This document shows, one piece after another, positions 54,184 through 63,252 of a DNA stretch of 64,000 bases (position 1 is the stretch's first letter; the number at the start of each line of letters is the position of its first letter). The position numbers and the translations under genes are program-made. The DNA is from Candidatus Gastranaerophilales bacterium (GTDB taxonomy: Bacteria; Cyanobacteriota; Vampirovibrionia; Gastranaerophilales; Gastranaerophilaceae). The stretch lies in contig CALVAP010000003.1 of assembly GCA_944325625.1 (NCBI GenBank), positions 24,784 through 88,783 of the forward strand, written 5' to 3'. The notes below the pieces were generated by a model. The model ran no database searches. It saw only the letters and a list, made by a program, of their open reading frames with translations, and was not told the DNA's origin.

Positions 54184-55164
54184 ATGGAATATAAACAAAA
54201 AATATTAGCAATTTTACCTCACAGCATTGGCGGCAGACTTACCATGTCAAGTATTATTGACGGCTTTTTAGCCAATGACTTTGATGTAAGTACTTTTGAT
54301 GAATTATTCCAAAAGAAACAAGAGTTTTTTAATCTCATACATTCAAAAAAATTTGACTATATCATGGGGTACGACTTTTCGGGCTTAAAACTAAAAGTAG
54401 ACAATGCTCTTCCTTTTCCCTGTATAAACTATTTTAGTGACGTAATTGAATTACCGAGTTCAGGAGAAGGCTATAAGGAATACAAAAAGTACTTGAAAAA
54501 TTCTGATGTATTCACATTTTATTGGGATAAAGAACTATACAATACTGCTAAAAGCGAAATAAAAAATATTTTTTACATGCCTCATTTCGTAAACACAGAA
54601 CTATACAGCCCTGCACTAAAAATCCCCGAATTTGACGTAATGTTCGCAGGGCGCTTAGACAGTGACTTTAGGTTAAATTTCTGGCTAAATCTTATAAAAT
54701 TGCTGCCGCAAAAAAAGTTCGCTTGGTATGCAATTGAAAAACACTTCAAAGATGCTATATCCAGACTTGACCATCGGGATGGACAGCTCTTACGAAGTAT
54801 TTATATGGGTTTCATTGATAATGAAAAAACTATGGCTAAGGCCATAAATAACTCAAAAATAATATTTAACATGACATCTCAAGGCATTAGCTCATTCAAT
54901 TACAGAACCATTCAAACAATGTCTTGTAAAAAATTAATGCTTTGTGACTATAGAAAAGAAGCAACCGAACTTTTTAAAAACAATGAATTAGTATTCTACA
55001 AAGACCTTGATGACGCGATAAATAAAATTGAATTTTATCTATCGAACCCAAAAGAATACGAAGAAATTACACATAAAGCCAGAAAAACTATAATCAAAAA
55101 CCACGATGCCCAAAATTGCACAAAAAAAATGATTGAGTTAATACAAAAATGCAATAACCGATAA
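54184..55164 (+). CDS. CgeB-like glycosyltransferase
   Basis: 326 residues from ATG 54184; a TTG at 54133 lies in the terminator and is spurious. The pattern fits the CgeB/glycosyltransferase family 1-like group: an N-terminal Rossmann region with the first strand KILAILPHSIGGRL, and the C-terminal domain VMFAGRLDSDFRLNFWLNLI, with GISSFNYRTIQTMSCKKLMLCDYRKEATELF and HKARKTI helices. It probably transfers a sugar to a surface polymer. Soluble, single gene. Confidence 0.75.
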   Translation: MEYKQKILAILPHSIGGRLTMSSIIDGFLANDFDVSTFDELFQKKQEFFNLIHSKKFDYIMGYDFSGLKLKVDNALPFPCINYFSDVIELPSSGEGYKEYKKYLKNSDVFTFYWDKELYNTAKSEIKNIFYMPHFVNTELYSPALKIPEFDVMFAGRLDSDFRLNFWLNLIKLLPQKKFAWYAIEKHFKDAISRLDHRDGQLLRSIYMGFIDNEKTMAKAINNSKIIFNMTSQGISSFNYRTIQTMSCKKLMLCDYRKEATELFKNNELVFYKDLDDAINKIEFYLSNPKEYEEITHKARKTIIKNHDAQNCTKKMIELIQKCNNR

Positions 55165-55278
55165 TGATAATAATAATATTTGATAATAATAATTTTAAAT
55201 TGCAAAAATTTACATTGTAACATTTTGCATTATTGATTATTGCATGTATAATAATGGATATAAATATGAGGGAAACAT

Positions 55279-55521
55279 ATGAGAAAATCCAAAAAACTAG
55301 CACAAAGCTTGATTGAATACGGCTTAATATTAGCACTTGTTGCAGTAGTAGCAATTGCTGCTTTGCAGATACTGGGTAAAAAGGTTAACGACGCGGCTAC
55401 AACTGCCGGTGACAATATAGACAAAACGTCTCAAAATGCGGCACAAACATACTGCGAAAAATCTGTTGGTGGAACTTGGAACGCTGATACAGGCGTTTGT
55501 ACACCTCCTGATAACAATTAG
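55279..55521 (+). CDS. Flp/class III-type small pilin
   Basis: 80 residues. The N-terminus KLAQSLIEYGLILALVAVVAIAALQILGKKV has the conserved Glu and Tyr of Flp/TadE-type or class III (QxSxEY) signals, cleavage before QSLIEY, and the hydrophobic helix. The short polar head ends in a two-cysteine tail (CEKSVGGTWNADTGVC). It differs from the FTLAE prepilins at 18-27 kb and would use a Tad- or type IV-like assembly system, none of which is in the window. GAGGGAAAC is its ribosome site. Confidence 0.75.
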   Translation: MRKSKKLAQSLIEYGLILALVAVVAIAALQILGKKVNDAATTAGDNIDKTSQNAAQTYCEKSVGGTWNADTGVCTPPDNN

Positions 55522-55576
55522 ATTATATTAAACAGTCTTTCCTTGGTTGATTTGTGCATAGTTTTGTATAAATAGT

Positions 55577-56473
55577 ATGAAATATTTTAAGTTAATACTT
55601 GAACATGGGGATTGTTCTCTTTCGGAGATAGAAGTTTTTTCTCAAATATATTCACAGGCTGGAACGGACATTTTTGATATCAGTCCAGACATAAAAGCTC
55701 TAAAAGCCACTAAAAGAGGGATTAAAAAAGCAGGACTTAATCCATGTGATTTTAAGTACTGTATAAGTTTTGGAACAAATAGCCTTAACTCCATGCCAAA
55801 AGCTACAATTAATCAATCGAAGTGTAAACGCTGTTATAAGTGTATTTCCAGATGTTCTCAAAATGCGATTTTTATTGATAAAAACGGATACCCAAAAGTT
55901 TCCGAAGATAAATGCATCGGATGTAAGACTTGTAAAAAAAGTTGTATTGATTTTTTAGACAAAGAAGTTGATATAAAGCAAGTTGCGAAGGATTTTGAAG
56001 GTGAAAAACTTGACATAGTTGAGTTTCATATCTCCGGATATAATAAAAAAACGATTATTCAAAAGTGGGAACAATTACTTGAAAATTTTAGTTGCCAAAA
56101 ATCAATTGCTGTTGAAAGAAATAAATTTGGGGACGAAAAACTTTTAAAACTGGTAAAAAAACTTGATAAAATGAATCCTCAAAAAACAATTATTGAAGCA
56201 TATGATACTTCACCAAACCCTTGTGATACTCCGGCGGGAACACTACAGGCAATAGCACATGCTCAAATTTACGAAAAATTGGGACTTCCGGTATTTATTT
56301 CCGGAGAAACAAACTCTTTTACAAAAGATTTTGCAGATAAGTTTGATGTAAAATATAGTAGAATATCAATGAATACGTATGCACGTAAAATTATTGAAAA
56401 GGCTTTGTCTGCCTCTGATTACGAACTTGCAGTACGAATTGCAAAAAAGCTGGTAGAAAAAATTAAAACTTGA
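55577..56473 (+). CDS. LdpA-like iron-sulfur protein
   Basis: 298 residues. Two ferredoxin-type clusters are visible: CKRCYKCISRC and CIGCKTCKKSC (residues ~90-130). The N-terminal region (SLSEIEVFSQIYSQAGTDIFDISPDIKALKATKRGI) and the C-terminal GTLQAIAHAQIYEKLGLPVFISGETN region resemble the cyanobacterial protein LdpA, which in those organisms senses redox state for the circadian clock and has two [4Fe-4S] clusters. Here there is no clock gene, so a redox or radical role is only inferred. It abuts tilS. Confidence 0.65.
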   Translation: MKYFKLILEHGDCSLSEIEVFSQIYSQAGTDIFDISPDIKALKATKRGIKKAGLNPCDFKYCISFGTNSLNSMPKATINQSKCKRCYKCISRCSQNAIFIDKNGYPKVSEDKCIGCKTCKKSCIDFLDKEVDIKQVAKDFEGEKLDIVEFHISGYNKKTIIQKWEQLLENFSCQKSIAVERNKFGDEKLLKLVKKLDKMNPQKTIIEAYDTSPNPCDTPAGTLQAIAHAQIYEKLGLPVFISGETNSFTKDFADKFDVKYSRISMNTYARKIIEKALSASDYELAVRIAKKLVEKIKT

Positions 56474-56474
56474 A

Positions 56475-57833
56475 ATGATTGAAACCATAGAAAAATTTCT
56501 AAAAAAATATAATCTTTTAACAGAGGAAACTAAGCTTCTTGTGGCTTTTTCCGGTGGTTTTGATTCCTGTGCTCTACTGGATTCGCTTTATAGACTACAG
56601 AAAAAACACAAATTTACACTTTGTGCTGCACATTTAAACCACGGTTGGCGCAAAGAATCCGATAACGAAGAAAACTTCTGTAAAAATTTTTGTGAAGCAC
56701 GCAATATTTTGTTTATCAGTGAAAAGTTGCCGCCAAATACCCCAAAAACTGAAACAGCTGCAAGGCATGCCCGCTATAATTTTTTTGAAAAAGCTGCACA
56801 TCACTTTAACACAAAATTAGTTCTCAGCGCACACACAAAATCCGATAACACAGAAACCGTAATTTATAGAATAGCTAAAGGCACAGGTGTGAATGGGCTT
56901 TGTGCCATAAAAGAAAAAACAGTCTACAATTCCATAGAACTTTTTCGGCCTCTTTTATCGTTGTCACGCTCAGATATAGAATTTTACTGCAATCAAAACA
57001 AACTGACTCCAAATAATGATTTAAGCAACTACGATACAAAATATAAGAGAAATCTGATAAGGCATGAAATATTGCCAATTCTACGAAAAATTAACCCCAA
57101 TATTCAAAGCGCAATCAACAATCTCTCAGAAAATGCTGTTGAAGAAGAAGAAATTGTCGAAGAATACCTGCAAATAATCAAAGAAAAAATTTGTGACGGG
57201 AATAAAATAAAAACCGATAAGTTTATAACTCTTTCAAAGCCAGTAAAACAAAAACTTATACATAATTTATGTAAAAAAGAAGCTCTTGAATATGATAGAG
57301 AAAAAATACTAAATATATTAGATTTTATTGAAACCGCATACAACTTTAAAACAGGAAGAACGTACTCTCTAACCAGTGGCGTATGGCTCTTTTGTTCATC
57401 AAAAGAATTTTACATAATCAATCAAGAAGAAAACAAACTTCCCCCTGCGTTAGTAATCAAAGAGTTCAACGGTATATATAAATATGACAAATATCTGTTT
57501 ACAATAGAACAGTTTAAACAAAAAGATTTTTGCTACCCAAAAGAAACTGATAATTATGCACTTGTTGATTTAAGCCACCAACAAGAATTAATTCTTCGCT
57601 ATAGAAAGCAAGGTGACATTATTCAACCTTTTGGCATGCAAAACACCACAAAACTAAAAAAATACATGATAAATAAAAATATCCCAAAACACAAAAAGGA
57701 TACAACTGTGTTATTATGTAATGGAGAGGAAGTACTCTGGGTATATCAATACGGAATAAGCGAAAAACTTAGGGTAAAAGAATATCCAACACACATTATA
57801 AGAATAGAAGAGGTTACAAATGGAAGTCGATAA
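56475..57833 (+). CDS. tilS: tRNA(Ile)-lysidine synthase TilS
   Basis: 452 residues. Converts C34 of tRNA-Ile(CAU) to lysidine. PP-loop SGGFDS at residues 26-31, followed by HLNHGWRKESDNEE and ARYNFFEKAA, the NLIRHEILPIL segment, and the C-terminal domain with LRYRKQGDIIQPFGMQNTTKLKKYMINKNIPKHKKD. Length is normal. Its end overlaps hpt by 14 bases. Confidence 0.96.
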   Translation: MIETIEKFLKKYNLLTEETKLLVAFSGGFDSCALLDSLYRLQKKHKFTLCAAHLNHGWRKESDNEENFCKNFCEARNILFISEKLPPNTPKTETAARHARYNFFEKAAHHFNTKLVLSAHTKSDNTETVIYRIAKGTGVNGLCAIKEKTVYNSIELFRPLLSLSRSDIEFYCNQNKLTPNNDLSNYDTKYKRNLIRHEILPILRKINPNIQSAINNLSENAVEEEEIVEEYLQIIKEKICDGNKIKTDKFITLSKPVKQKLIHNLCKKEALEYDREKILNILDFIETAYNFKTGRTYSLTSGVWLFCSSKEFYIINQEENKLPPALVIKEFNGIYKYDKYLFTIEQFKQKDFCYPKETDNYALVDLSHQQELILRYRKQGDIIQPFGMQNTTKLKKYMINKNIPKHKKDTTVLLCNGEEVLWVYQYGISEKLRVKEYPTHIIRIEEVTNGSR

Positions 57834-58359
57834 AAATATTAAAGATTTAACGATACTACTTAGTGAAAAACAGGTAAAAGACGGCGTAACAAAAATAGCA
57901 CAAGAAATTAATAAAACATTCTCTCAAGATGAAACCCTATATCTTATTTGTGTGCTCAAAGGTTCGGTTCTATTCTTCACTGATTTGGTAAAACAGCTCA
58001 AAATGCCAACTCAGCTTGAATTTATCCGTCTTTCGAGCTACGGAGACGACGACAAATCTTCTGGACGAGTAAAATCAATAGATATGAACTTGCCTATTTT
58101 GGAAGGAAAAAACATTTTGATTGTAGAAGACATTGTAGACACCGGATACACGGCTCAGTTTCTTACAAATATTTTAAAAGCAGAACAAAGACCTAAATGT
58201 CTTAAGTTTGTTGCCTTTTTAAACAAAGAATGTGCACGAAAAGTAGACTTTCACCCTGATTTTTATGCCTATATAGTTGAAGATAAATTTCTTGTCGGCT
58301 ATGGACTCGATTATAAAGGTTATTATAGAAACCTGCCCTACGTTGGATACTTCAGCTAA
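57820..58359 (+). CDS. hpt: Hypoxanthine phosphoribosyltransferase
   Basis: 179 residues. The PRPP-binding loop is IVEDIVDTGYTAQFL, the strand VLKGSVLFFTDLV and VEFIRLSSYGDD-type loop follow the Hpt pattern. It salvages hypoxanthine or guanine with PRPP. tilS-hpt is a common gene pair, here overlapping by 14 bases, with AGAGG upstream. Confidence 0.95.
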   Translation: MEVDKNIKDLTILLSEKQVKDGVTKIAQEINKTFSQDETLYLICVLKGSVLFFTDLVKQLKMPTQLEFIRLSSYGDDDKSSGRVKSIDMNLPILEGKNILIVEDIVDTGYTAQFLTNILKAEQRPKCLKFVAFLNKECARKVDFHPDFYAYIVEDKFLVGYGLDYKGYYRNLPYVGYFS

Positions 58360-58370
58360 AAAACGAAAAG

Positions 58371-59126
58371 CTAATATTCCTTGATTGCCAGAGCTTCTTC
58401 TATCTCATCAATAATCAACATAGCAGCGGCTTTAGGGTCTTTTGCTCCGGTTATCGGTCGCCCTATAATCATATAATCTACTCCCGACTTAATTGCATCT
58501 GTAGGTGTAACAACTCTTATCTGATCATTAACAACAGACCAAGTCGGACGAACCGCCTGACAGATAATTATAAAATCATTACCATATTTTTGCCGAATAA
58601 CTTTTGCCTCGCTAGCCGAAGCCAAAACACCATCCAATTCGCAATCCAATGCAAGCTTTGTCAACTGTGTAACATAATCTATGAGGTTAATATTCACACA
58701 CAACTCTTCTGTTAATGTCTTCTGCCCAAAGCTGGATAACAAGGTAACCCCAACAACTGTTGGTCTGGGAACCTCAAGTTTTTTTGCGGTTTCTCTGAGC
58801 AACTTGACAGTGGTACTTACCATTTTGGAACCGCCAATAAGGTGAATATCAAAAAAATCAGCACCATGCTTTAGGAAATTAACACAAGTTTTTGCCACTG
58901 TATTTGGAATATCAATAGGCTTAGCATCCATAAATACCTTACATCCATGAGATTTAATCATATCTATTGCAGCATATCCGGTAGCAGAAATCAGCTGCAA
59001 CCCAACCTTAAAGTACCCTACATAATCTTTTAATTCCAAAACAAGCTTCTCTGCTTCTTCTATAGTATTCACATCCAACGCAAGTATAATTCTATCCTTC
59101 GCGCACTGGGGTTTTCCAATACTCAT
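58371..59126 (-). CDS. pyrF: Orotidine 5'-phosphate decarboxylase
   Basis: 251 residues. Last step of UMP synthesis. ILALDVNTIEEAEKLV, the catalytic DxKxxD in DAKPIDIPNTV, HLIGGSKMV and GVLASASEA, then the phosphate site YMIIGRPITGAKDPKAAA. The DAK variant of the usual DLK motif keeps the catalytic Lys and both Asp. Convergent with hpt, 11 bases apart. Confidence 0.95.
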   Translation of the reverse strand: MSIGKPQCAKDRIILALDVNTIEEAEKLVLELKDYVGYFKVGLQLISATGYAAIDMIKSHGCKVFMDAKPIDIPNTVAKTCVNFLKHGADFFDIHLIGGSKMVSTTVKLLRETAKKLEVPRPTVVGVTLLSSFGQKTLTEELCVNINLIDYVTQLTKLALDCELDGVLASASEAKVIRQKYGNDFIIICQAVRPTWSVVNDQIRVVTPTDAIKSGVDYMIIGRPITGAKDPKAAAMLIIDEIEEALAIKEY

Positions 59127-59244
59127 TTACCCTTCTCCTTTGTACAACACGCAAAAAATGCGCAGATACATATTATCATTTTTCTTTCGATATATCAAGA
59201 GCCTAAAACATTGACACATAAAGACTTTTTTATATAATCAATGT

Positions 59245-59883
59245 ATGTTTAAATGTATAAAAACTAAAAAATCTGTTTTAAATAATGATATAAACCTATT
59301 TTTTAACGGACATAAAAACGGGAAAAACCTTTTAATAATCGGCACTATGCATGGTGATGAACCGCAGGGAGCACAAGTTTTGAATTCTTACCTACTTGAA
59401 AACTCCCCACAAAAAAATCCCCTCTACATAATCCCCTGCCTTAATCCGGACGGTTATGACAAAAAAACAAGAACAAATGCAAACCAGGTAGACATAAACA
59501 GAAACTTTCCAACAAAAAATTGGGAACTTACACAAAAAGATGAATTCTATGGCGGTTCCTCTCCGGCTAGCGAAATTGAAACAAAATTTCTGATTAACTG
59601 TATAGATGAAATTCAGCCGGATTTAATACTAACTATACATGCCCCATTTAAAATAGTTAATTTCGATGGAAATGCACAAAAAGAAAGTGAAGAAATAGCA
59701 AGCCTTATTGGCTACCCTGTTCAAAAAGATATTGGATATCCAACCCCAGGAAGCTTTGGCACCTATTGCGGAGTAGAAAAAAACATTCCGACTATCACTC
59801 TTGAACTTGGGGAAGATGAAGATTTTAATTTCCAGAAAGAAGCCTGCTTTAAGATAATAAAATACCTTTGCTATTTGGATTAA
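59245..59883 (+). CDS. M14-family zinc carboxypeptidase, MpaA-like
   Basis: 212 residues. The zinc ligands HGDE (GTMHGDEPQGAQ) and a His in LTIHAPF, the substrate-binding NPDG and DINRNF motifs, and a catalytic Glu in TLELGE make the M14 peptidase set complete. It resembles murein peptide amidase A, which trims gamma-D-Glu-diaminopimelate from recycled muropeptides. No signal peptide, as expected for a recycling enzyme. Single gene with a terminator at 59914. Confidence 0.85.
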   Translation: MFKCIKTKKSVLNNDINLFFNGHKNGKNLLIIGTMHGDEPQGAQVLNSYLLENSPQKNPLYIIPCLNPDGYDKKTRTNANQVDINRNFPTKNWELTQKDEFYGGSSPASEIETKFLINCIDEIQPDLILTIHAPFKIVNFDGNAQKESEEIASLIGYPVQKDIGYPTPGSFGTYCGVEKNIPTITLELGEDEDFNFQKEACFKIIKYLCYLD

Positions 59884-59913
59884 ATCCCCATTTGTAAATA
59901 ATTATTAAGTACA

Positions 59914-59940
59914 ATTGCTTTAAAAAAGCAATAATTTTTA
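59914..59940 (+). terminator. Terminator of the M14 gene
   Basis: ATTGCTT / AAGCAAT with a five-base loop, followed by AATTTTTA. Confidence 0.7.
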
Positions 59941-59949
59941 TATAAAAGT

Positions 59950-60113
59950 TTTTATATAAGAGTAAGGAACAAATAATGAAACTTTAAAACCATAATTTAT
60001 TTACACACTAAACCTACCACACACACTAACCTACACACGAGTGAAACTAGAGAAAGATTAAAAAGATTTCAAAAAGTTTCCGAGGGGATTTGATTATCAA
60101 ATCCCTTTTTTTT
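59950..60113 (+). ncRNA. Candidate small RNA with its own terminator
   Basis: TTGCTT (59915-59920) and TTATAT (59938-59943) with a 17-base spacer, then ~135 bases with no usable frame (ATG AAA CTT TAA is the only ATG), then a perfect terminator (60085-60113). Alternatively the terminator simply serves the M14 gene at a distance. Confidence 0.3.
60085..60113 (+). terminator. Strong plus-strand terminator
   Basis: GGGATTTGA / TCAAATCCC with TTA loop and a T8 run. Confidence 0.9.
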
Positions 60114-61707
60114 ATTCTATAGGTTCAATATAGGTGTACTTATTGTCAAAATAAAGGTGTACACAATTTTTACCGTGATGTTTGGACTCGTATAACGCCT
60201 TATCTGCAAAGTCCATCAAAGTCAGTTCATCTTCCGAAGCGTCAGGGAATGAAGCAATCCCAACACTAATTGTAACTTTAACAAGGGTACCATCATTAGT
60301 AAATATTTCTAAGTCTTCGATTCTTTTTCTCAGTCTATGAGCAATAACCGTAGCATCCATACCATTGGTTTCAGGAAGAATAACAGCAAACTCCTCACCA
60401 CCATATCTGGCAGGCATATCAATTTTTCTAACAGTTTTACTTACAATATTTGCAACTTCCCTTAAAACCTTATCTCCAACGGCATGCCCATATGTATCAT
60501 TAATTGCCTTGAAGTCATCTATATCAATCATAATTACTGACATAACATGACTATATCGAGAAGCCCTTTTCAATTCAGTATCCAACATTGTAAAGAAATG
60601 CCTGTGGGTATAAAGCTTCGTTAATCCGTCCTTAGTTGCCAATTCATACAACTTAGCATTATCTATGGCAATTGCAGCTTGATTAGCAAGCGCTTCCATA
60701 AACTCTAAATCTTGTTTATTAAATAATCTGTTATTTTTTTTATTTGATATGTTAACAACACCAATAGCCTCACCTTTAGCTATCAGCGGAACACAAAGGA
60801 GCGAATTAACATTTGTATTAGAATACTTAAAGTTCTTAAACCTCGGGTCATTTTGTCCCAAATTTGAAATAACAGACTTTTTGTTAGAAAAAACAGCACC
60901 TGCTATACCTTCACCGGCTCTTATTTTGGCACATTCTATAACACCTGAGTTTATATCTTCTTCAATCTTTTTATCCGCTAAGCCATAAACCACCTTGACC
61001 TGCAATACATTGTCCGCAAAATCATAAAGCATCAATGAGCCTTTTTCTGCATCTATTGTTTCAAGCGCTTTATCCAAAATGGTATTGAGTAAGCGTTTCA
61101 AATCATCAATAAAGTTCATCGCTTGCGAAATGTTATAGAGGATAGAAACGTTATGCAGCGTCTTGTATATTCTTCTCATATCCTCTTTTTCTTGTGCAAG
61201 TTTAATGAACTTATACAAAACCGGTTCTATATAACCAAAAATCTTTTCAAGATAACGGCACTCTGCTTCATTAAGATGAGACTCATCTGTCTTCGCACCT
61301 ACAGAACAAATTCCAATCAAAACACCATCTTTGTTAAAACCCTTCAAATAATGGGTATCAATTTTTTTCAATCCATTAGATTCAATAAACGACTTATAAA
61401 GGGTTTCACCATTATCACCAACAAACTTTATTAACTCACCGTCTTGTAATAATTTCCAAAAACCATCATTGTTGTCCGATAACTCTATAAAAGTGGAACC
61501 ATTAACGACAGTAAAAATCTCGCCTTCGGGTAAAAAGAACAGAACATCTTCAACACCCAAGGCCGAATGTATAAAGTCCGAAACCTTTTCTATAAAATCA
61601 CCCAAATCTGTAGATTGATTAGATATTATGCTCAATTCAAACATATTGTTGAGTTCAGCAAAATTTTTCTGTATATTCTCAATTTTATAAGATAATTCGT
61701 TTGTCAT
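60112..61707 (-). CDS. GAF-domain diguanylate cyclase
   Basis: 531 residues from ATG 61707; a TTG at 61728 is the start of the longer frame. The N-terminal ~170 residues are a possible partial GAF-like region, then a GAF domain at ~195-345 (LLNTILDKALETIDAEKGSLMLYD, SLLCVPLIAKGEAIGVVNISNK), then GGDEF at ~365-525 with YGGEEFAVI (active-type) and an RKID inhibitory (RxxD) site 5 residues before. It makes cyclic di-GMP, probably in response to a small ligand or redox cue. No membrane segment. Single gene. Confidence 0.94.
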   Translation of the reverse strand: MTNELSYKIENIQKNFAELNNMFELSIISNQSTDLGDFIEKVSDFIHSALGVEDVLFFLPEGEIFTVVNGSTFIELSDNNDGFWKLLQDGELIKFVGDNGETLYKSFIESNGLKKIDTHYLKGFNKDGVLIGICSVGAKTDESHLNEAECRYLEKIFGYIEPVLYKFIKLAQEKEDMRRIYKTLHNVSILYNISQAMNFIDDLKRLLNTILDKALETIDAEKGSLMLYDFADNVLQVKVVYGLADKKIEEDINSGVIECAKIRAGEGIAGAVFSNKKSVISNLGQNDPRFKNFKYSNTNVNSLLCVPLIAKGEAIGVVNISNKKNNRLFNKQDLEFMEALANQAAIAIDNAKLYELATKDGLTKLYTHRHFFTMLDTELKRASRYSHVMSVIMIDIDDFKAINDTYGHAVGDKVLREVANIVSKTVRKIDMPARYGGEEFAVILPETNGMDATVIAHRLRKRIEDLEIFTNDGTLVKVTISVGIASFPDASEDELTLMDFADKALYESKHHGKNCVHLYFDNKYTYIEPIE

Positions 61708-61757
61708 AGAACATATAATAACACACAATTATGATTTTTAAATACATTCATCATAGT

Positions 61758-61789
61758 ATAAAAAAAAGCCGTCCAATTAAGGGGCGGCT
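61758..61789 (-). terminator. Minus-strand terminator without a known gene
   Basis: AGCCGTCC / GGGGCGGCT stem (with G-U pairs), followed on the minus strand by a T8 run. A second hairpin GGGC-ATTC-GCCC lies at about 61817. Nothing annotated ends here. Confidence 0.5.
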
Positions 61790-61981
61790 ACTAGACTTGG
61801 GGAGGAGGTTGTATTGGGCATTCGCCCTAACAGTTATAGTTACGACACAAGAAACAATTTTCTTTAGAAAGTTCATCTATATGGAGTAGAGATTAAAAAT
61901 TGTAACAAACTAGTCTTCAATATTCCCCAAAAAACTTTGCTTAGAGTAATATTAAATAACCGAATGATTAGGGGGAAAAAT

Positions 61982-62206
61982 ATGTCAATAAATAAAATAG
62001 TAGCAGACGTTAATCCACGAGTATGGAATGTAATAAAAAAGTCTTCAACAAAACCCACAGAAAACGGCACTGTTGAAACATTCAGAAACGGTTCCAAACT
62101 TTTTTCAAGTTCAACTAATAGCACACAAACCGTTGTCGACTCAAAGGGTAATTTAGTACTTACACAAATAGTAGATGCAAAAAGCGGTAAAGTATTTATA
62201 ATTTAA
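61982..62206 (+). CDS. Unknown 74-residue protein
   Basis: ATG 61982 has an excellent GGGGG site (61971-61975). The longer frame from 61937 lacks an ATG with a site. The product is basic, Ser/Thr/Asn-rich, with no hydrophobic segment (MSINKIVADVNPRVW, ending SGKVFII). A strong bidirectional terminator follows at 62230. The TTGTAACAA nonamer lies about 75 bases upstream. Not recognised. Confidence 0.65.
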   Translation: MSINKIVADVNPRVWNVIKKSSTKPTENGTVETFRNGSKLFSSSTNSTQTVVDSKGNLVLTQIVDAKSGKVFII

Positions 62207-62522
62207 GAATGGGGATAAAATAAACTCAAAAAAAAACGGGGCAAATGCCCCTTTTTTAATACCTATTCCCGTTCCGTTTATTATAACCTTTCGGTTAAAA
62301 ACTCTTTTTTCAGATATTTTTCTTATTTGAAATTTATCTGTTTCTTATATACTTATAAAATACAATTTTTATAATAAATTGCTTAGGTACTTGCCTTAAA
62401 AAGATGTTAAATTAGGATGTTTTCAGTATTTTATATATTTATTATATAAACAAATAATAAACATTATATACGAGTTATCTACAGGATAGTTACTTATAGA
62501 ATGTAACAATTTTTTAACATTT
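62207..62522. other. AT-rich spacer between convergent genes
   Basis: After the terminator at 62230 the stretch is very AT-rich. It contains a small hairpin TAACC / GGTTA at ~62284 and one DnaA-box-like string TTATCTACA at 62475 (one mismatch to the consensus). No gene seen. Confidence 0.6.
62230..62258. terminator. Bidirectional terminator
   Basis: GGGGC / GCCCC with AAAT loop, an A9 run before and a T6 run after, so it can stop transcription from both sides. Confidence 0.85.
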
Positions 62523-63167
62523 CTAAGAATTGAAATACTCGTCGTAATTATCAATAGAATCTTTTTCTAATCTATGTAACTCATCTTCAAGTTTTTTACG
62601 AAAAATTTCAATGGTAACCTCATCACAATCACTTGGAACATATATCGGGTCACCATACAATGCTATTGAACGAACCACTCCGAGAGGAAATCTAAACTCA
62701 TCCCAAGAATTAAACTTGCAAAAGCATAATGACTTACTGTACCAAACAACGGGAATAATAGGAACTTGAGAAAGCTTTGCAATGTTAATAACACCTTTTT
62801 TAACAACTCGCGAAGGACCTTTTGGTCCATCAACAGTGATGGCAATATTTTCTCCCTGCTCAAGCTTTTCAATAAGTTTTAGAGTTGCCTCAGCACCTTT
62901 TCGCCCCCTTGACCCTCTAACAGTCTTAATTCCCATAGCTTCAGTAGCTTTCGCGACAATTTCACCGTCATTTGACTGACTTATGAGAACGTTGAGCATG
63001 CCTGGATTTTTAATGTTGTACAACACACATTGATGAGCATGCCACAAAGCAACAATAAATTGAGGCACCTCGGGATAGTTTATAGACTTTATTTTAACCA
63101 CATAGGACAACGCCCTAAAAAGCCTACAAGCCAAAAAAGATAAAACTCTGATTTTTAGACTACTCAT
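62523..63167 (-). CDS. DUF374-type lysophospholipid acyltransferase
   Basis: 214 residues. The LPLAT fold is seen in ALWHAHQCVLYN (catalytic HxxxxD-like region modified to HAH), SQSNDGEIVAKATEAMGIKTVRGSRGRKG, and the family block GENIAITVDGPKGPSRVVKKGVINIA. DUF374 members sit in the membrane-associated acyltransferase group and are often near lipid A genes, none of which are here. An N-terminal hydrophobic segment anchors it. AT-rich spacer with no terminator before its 3' end. Confidence 0.85.
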   Translation of the reverse strand: MSSLKIRVLSFLACRLFRALSYVVKIKSINYPEVPQFIVALWHAHQCVLYNIKNPGMLNVLISQSNDGEIVAKATEAMGIKTVRGSRGRKGAEATLKLIEKLEQGENIAITVDGPKGPSRVVKKGVINIAKLSQVPIIPVVWYSKSLCFCKFNSWDEFRFPLGVVRSIALYGDPIYVPSDCDEVTIEIFRKKLEDELHRLEKDSIDNYDEYFNS

Positions 63168-63252
63168 TTTAATATTATATATGAAATATTTTTGTTTGTT
63201 AAATAATTAAAAAATGTTATAATGAAATGTGCAATAATAATTGGAGGTAAGA

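Noticed and set aside
62475..62483. DnaA box TTATCTACA in an AT-rich region, possible origin
   Set aside because: Only one box with a mismatch; no cluster of boxes and no dnaA or dnaN nearby.
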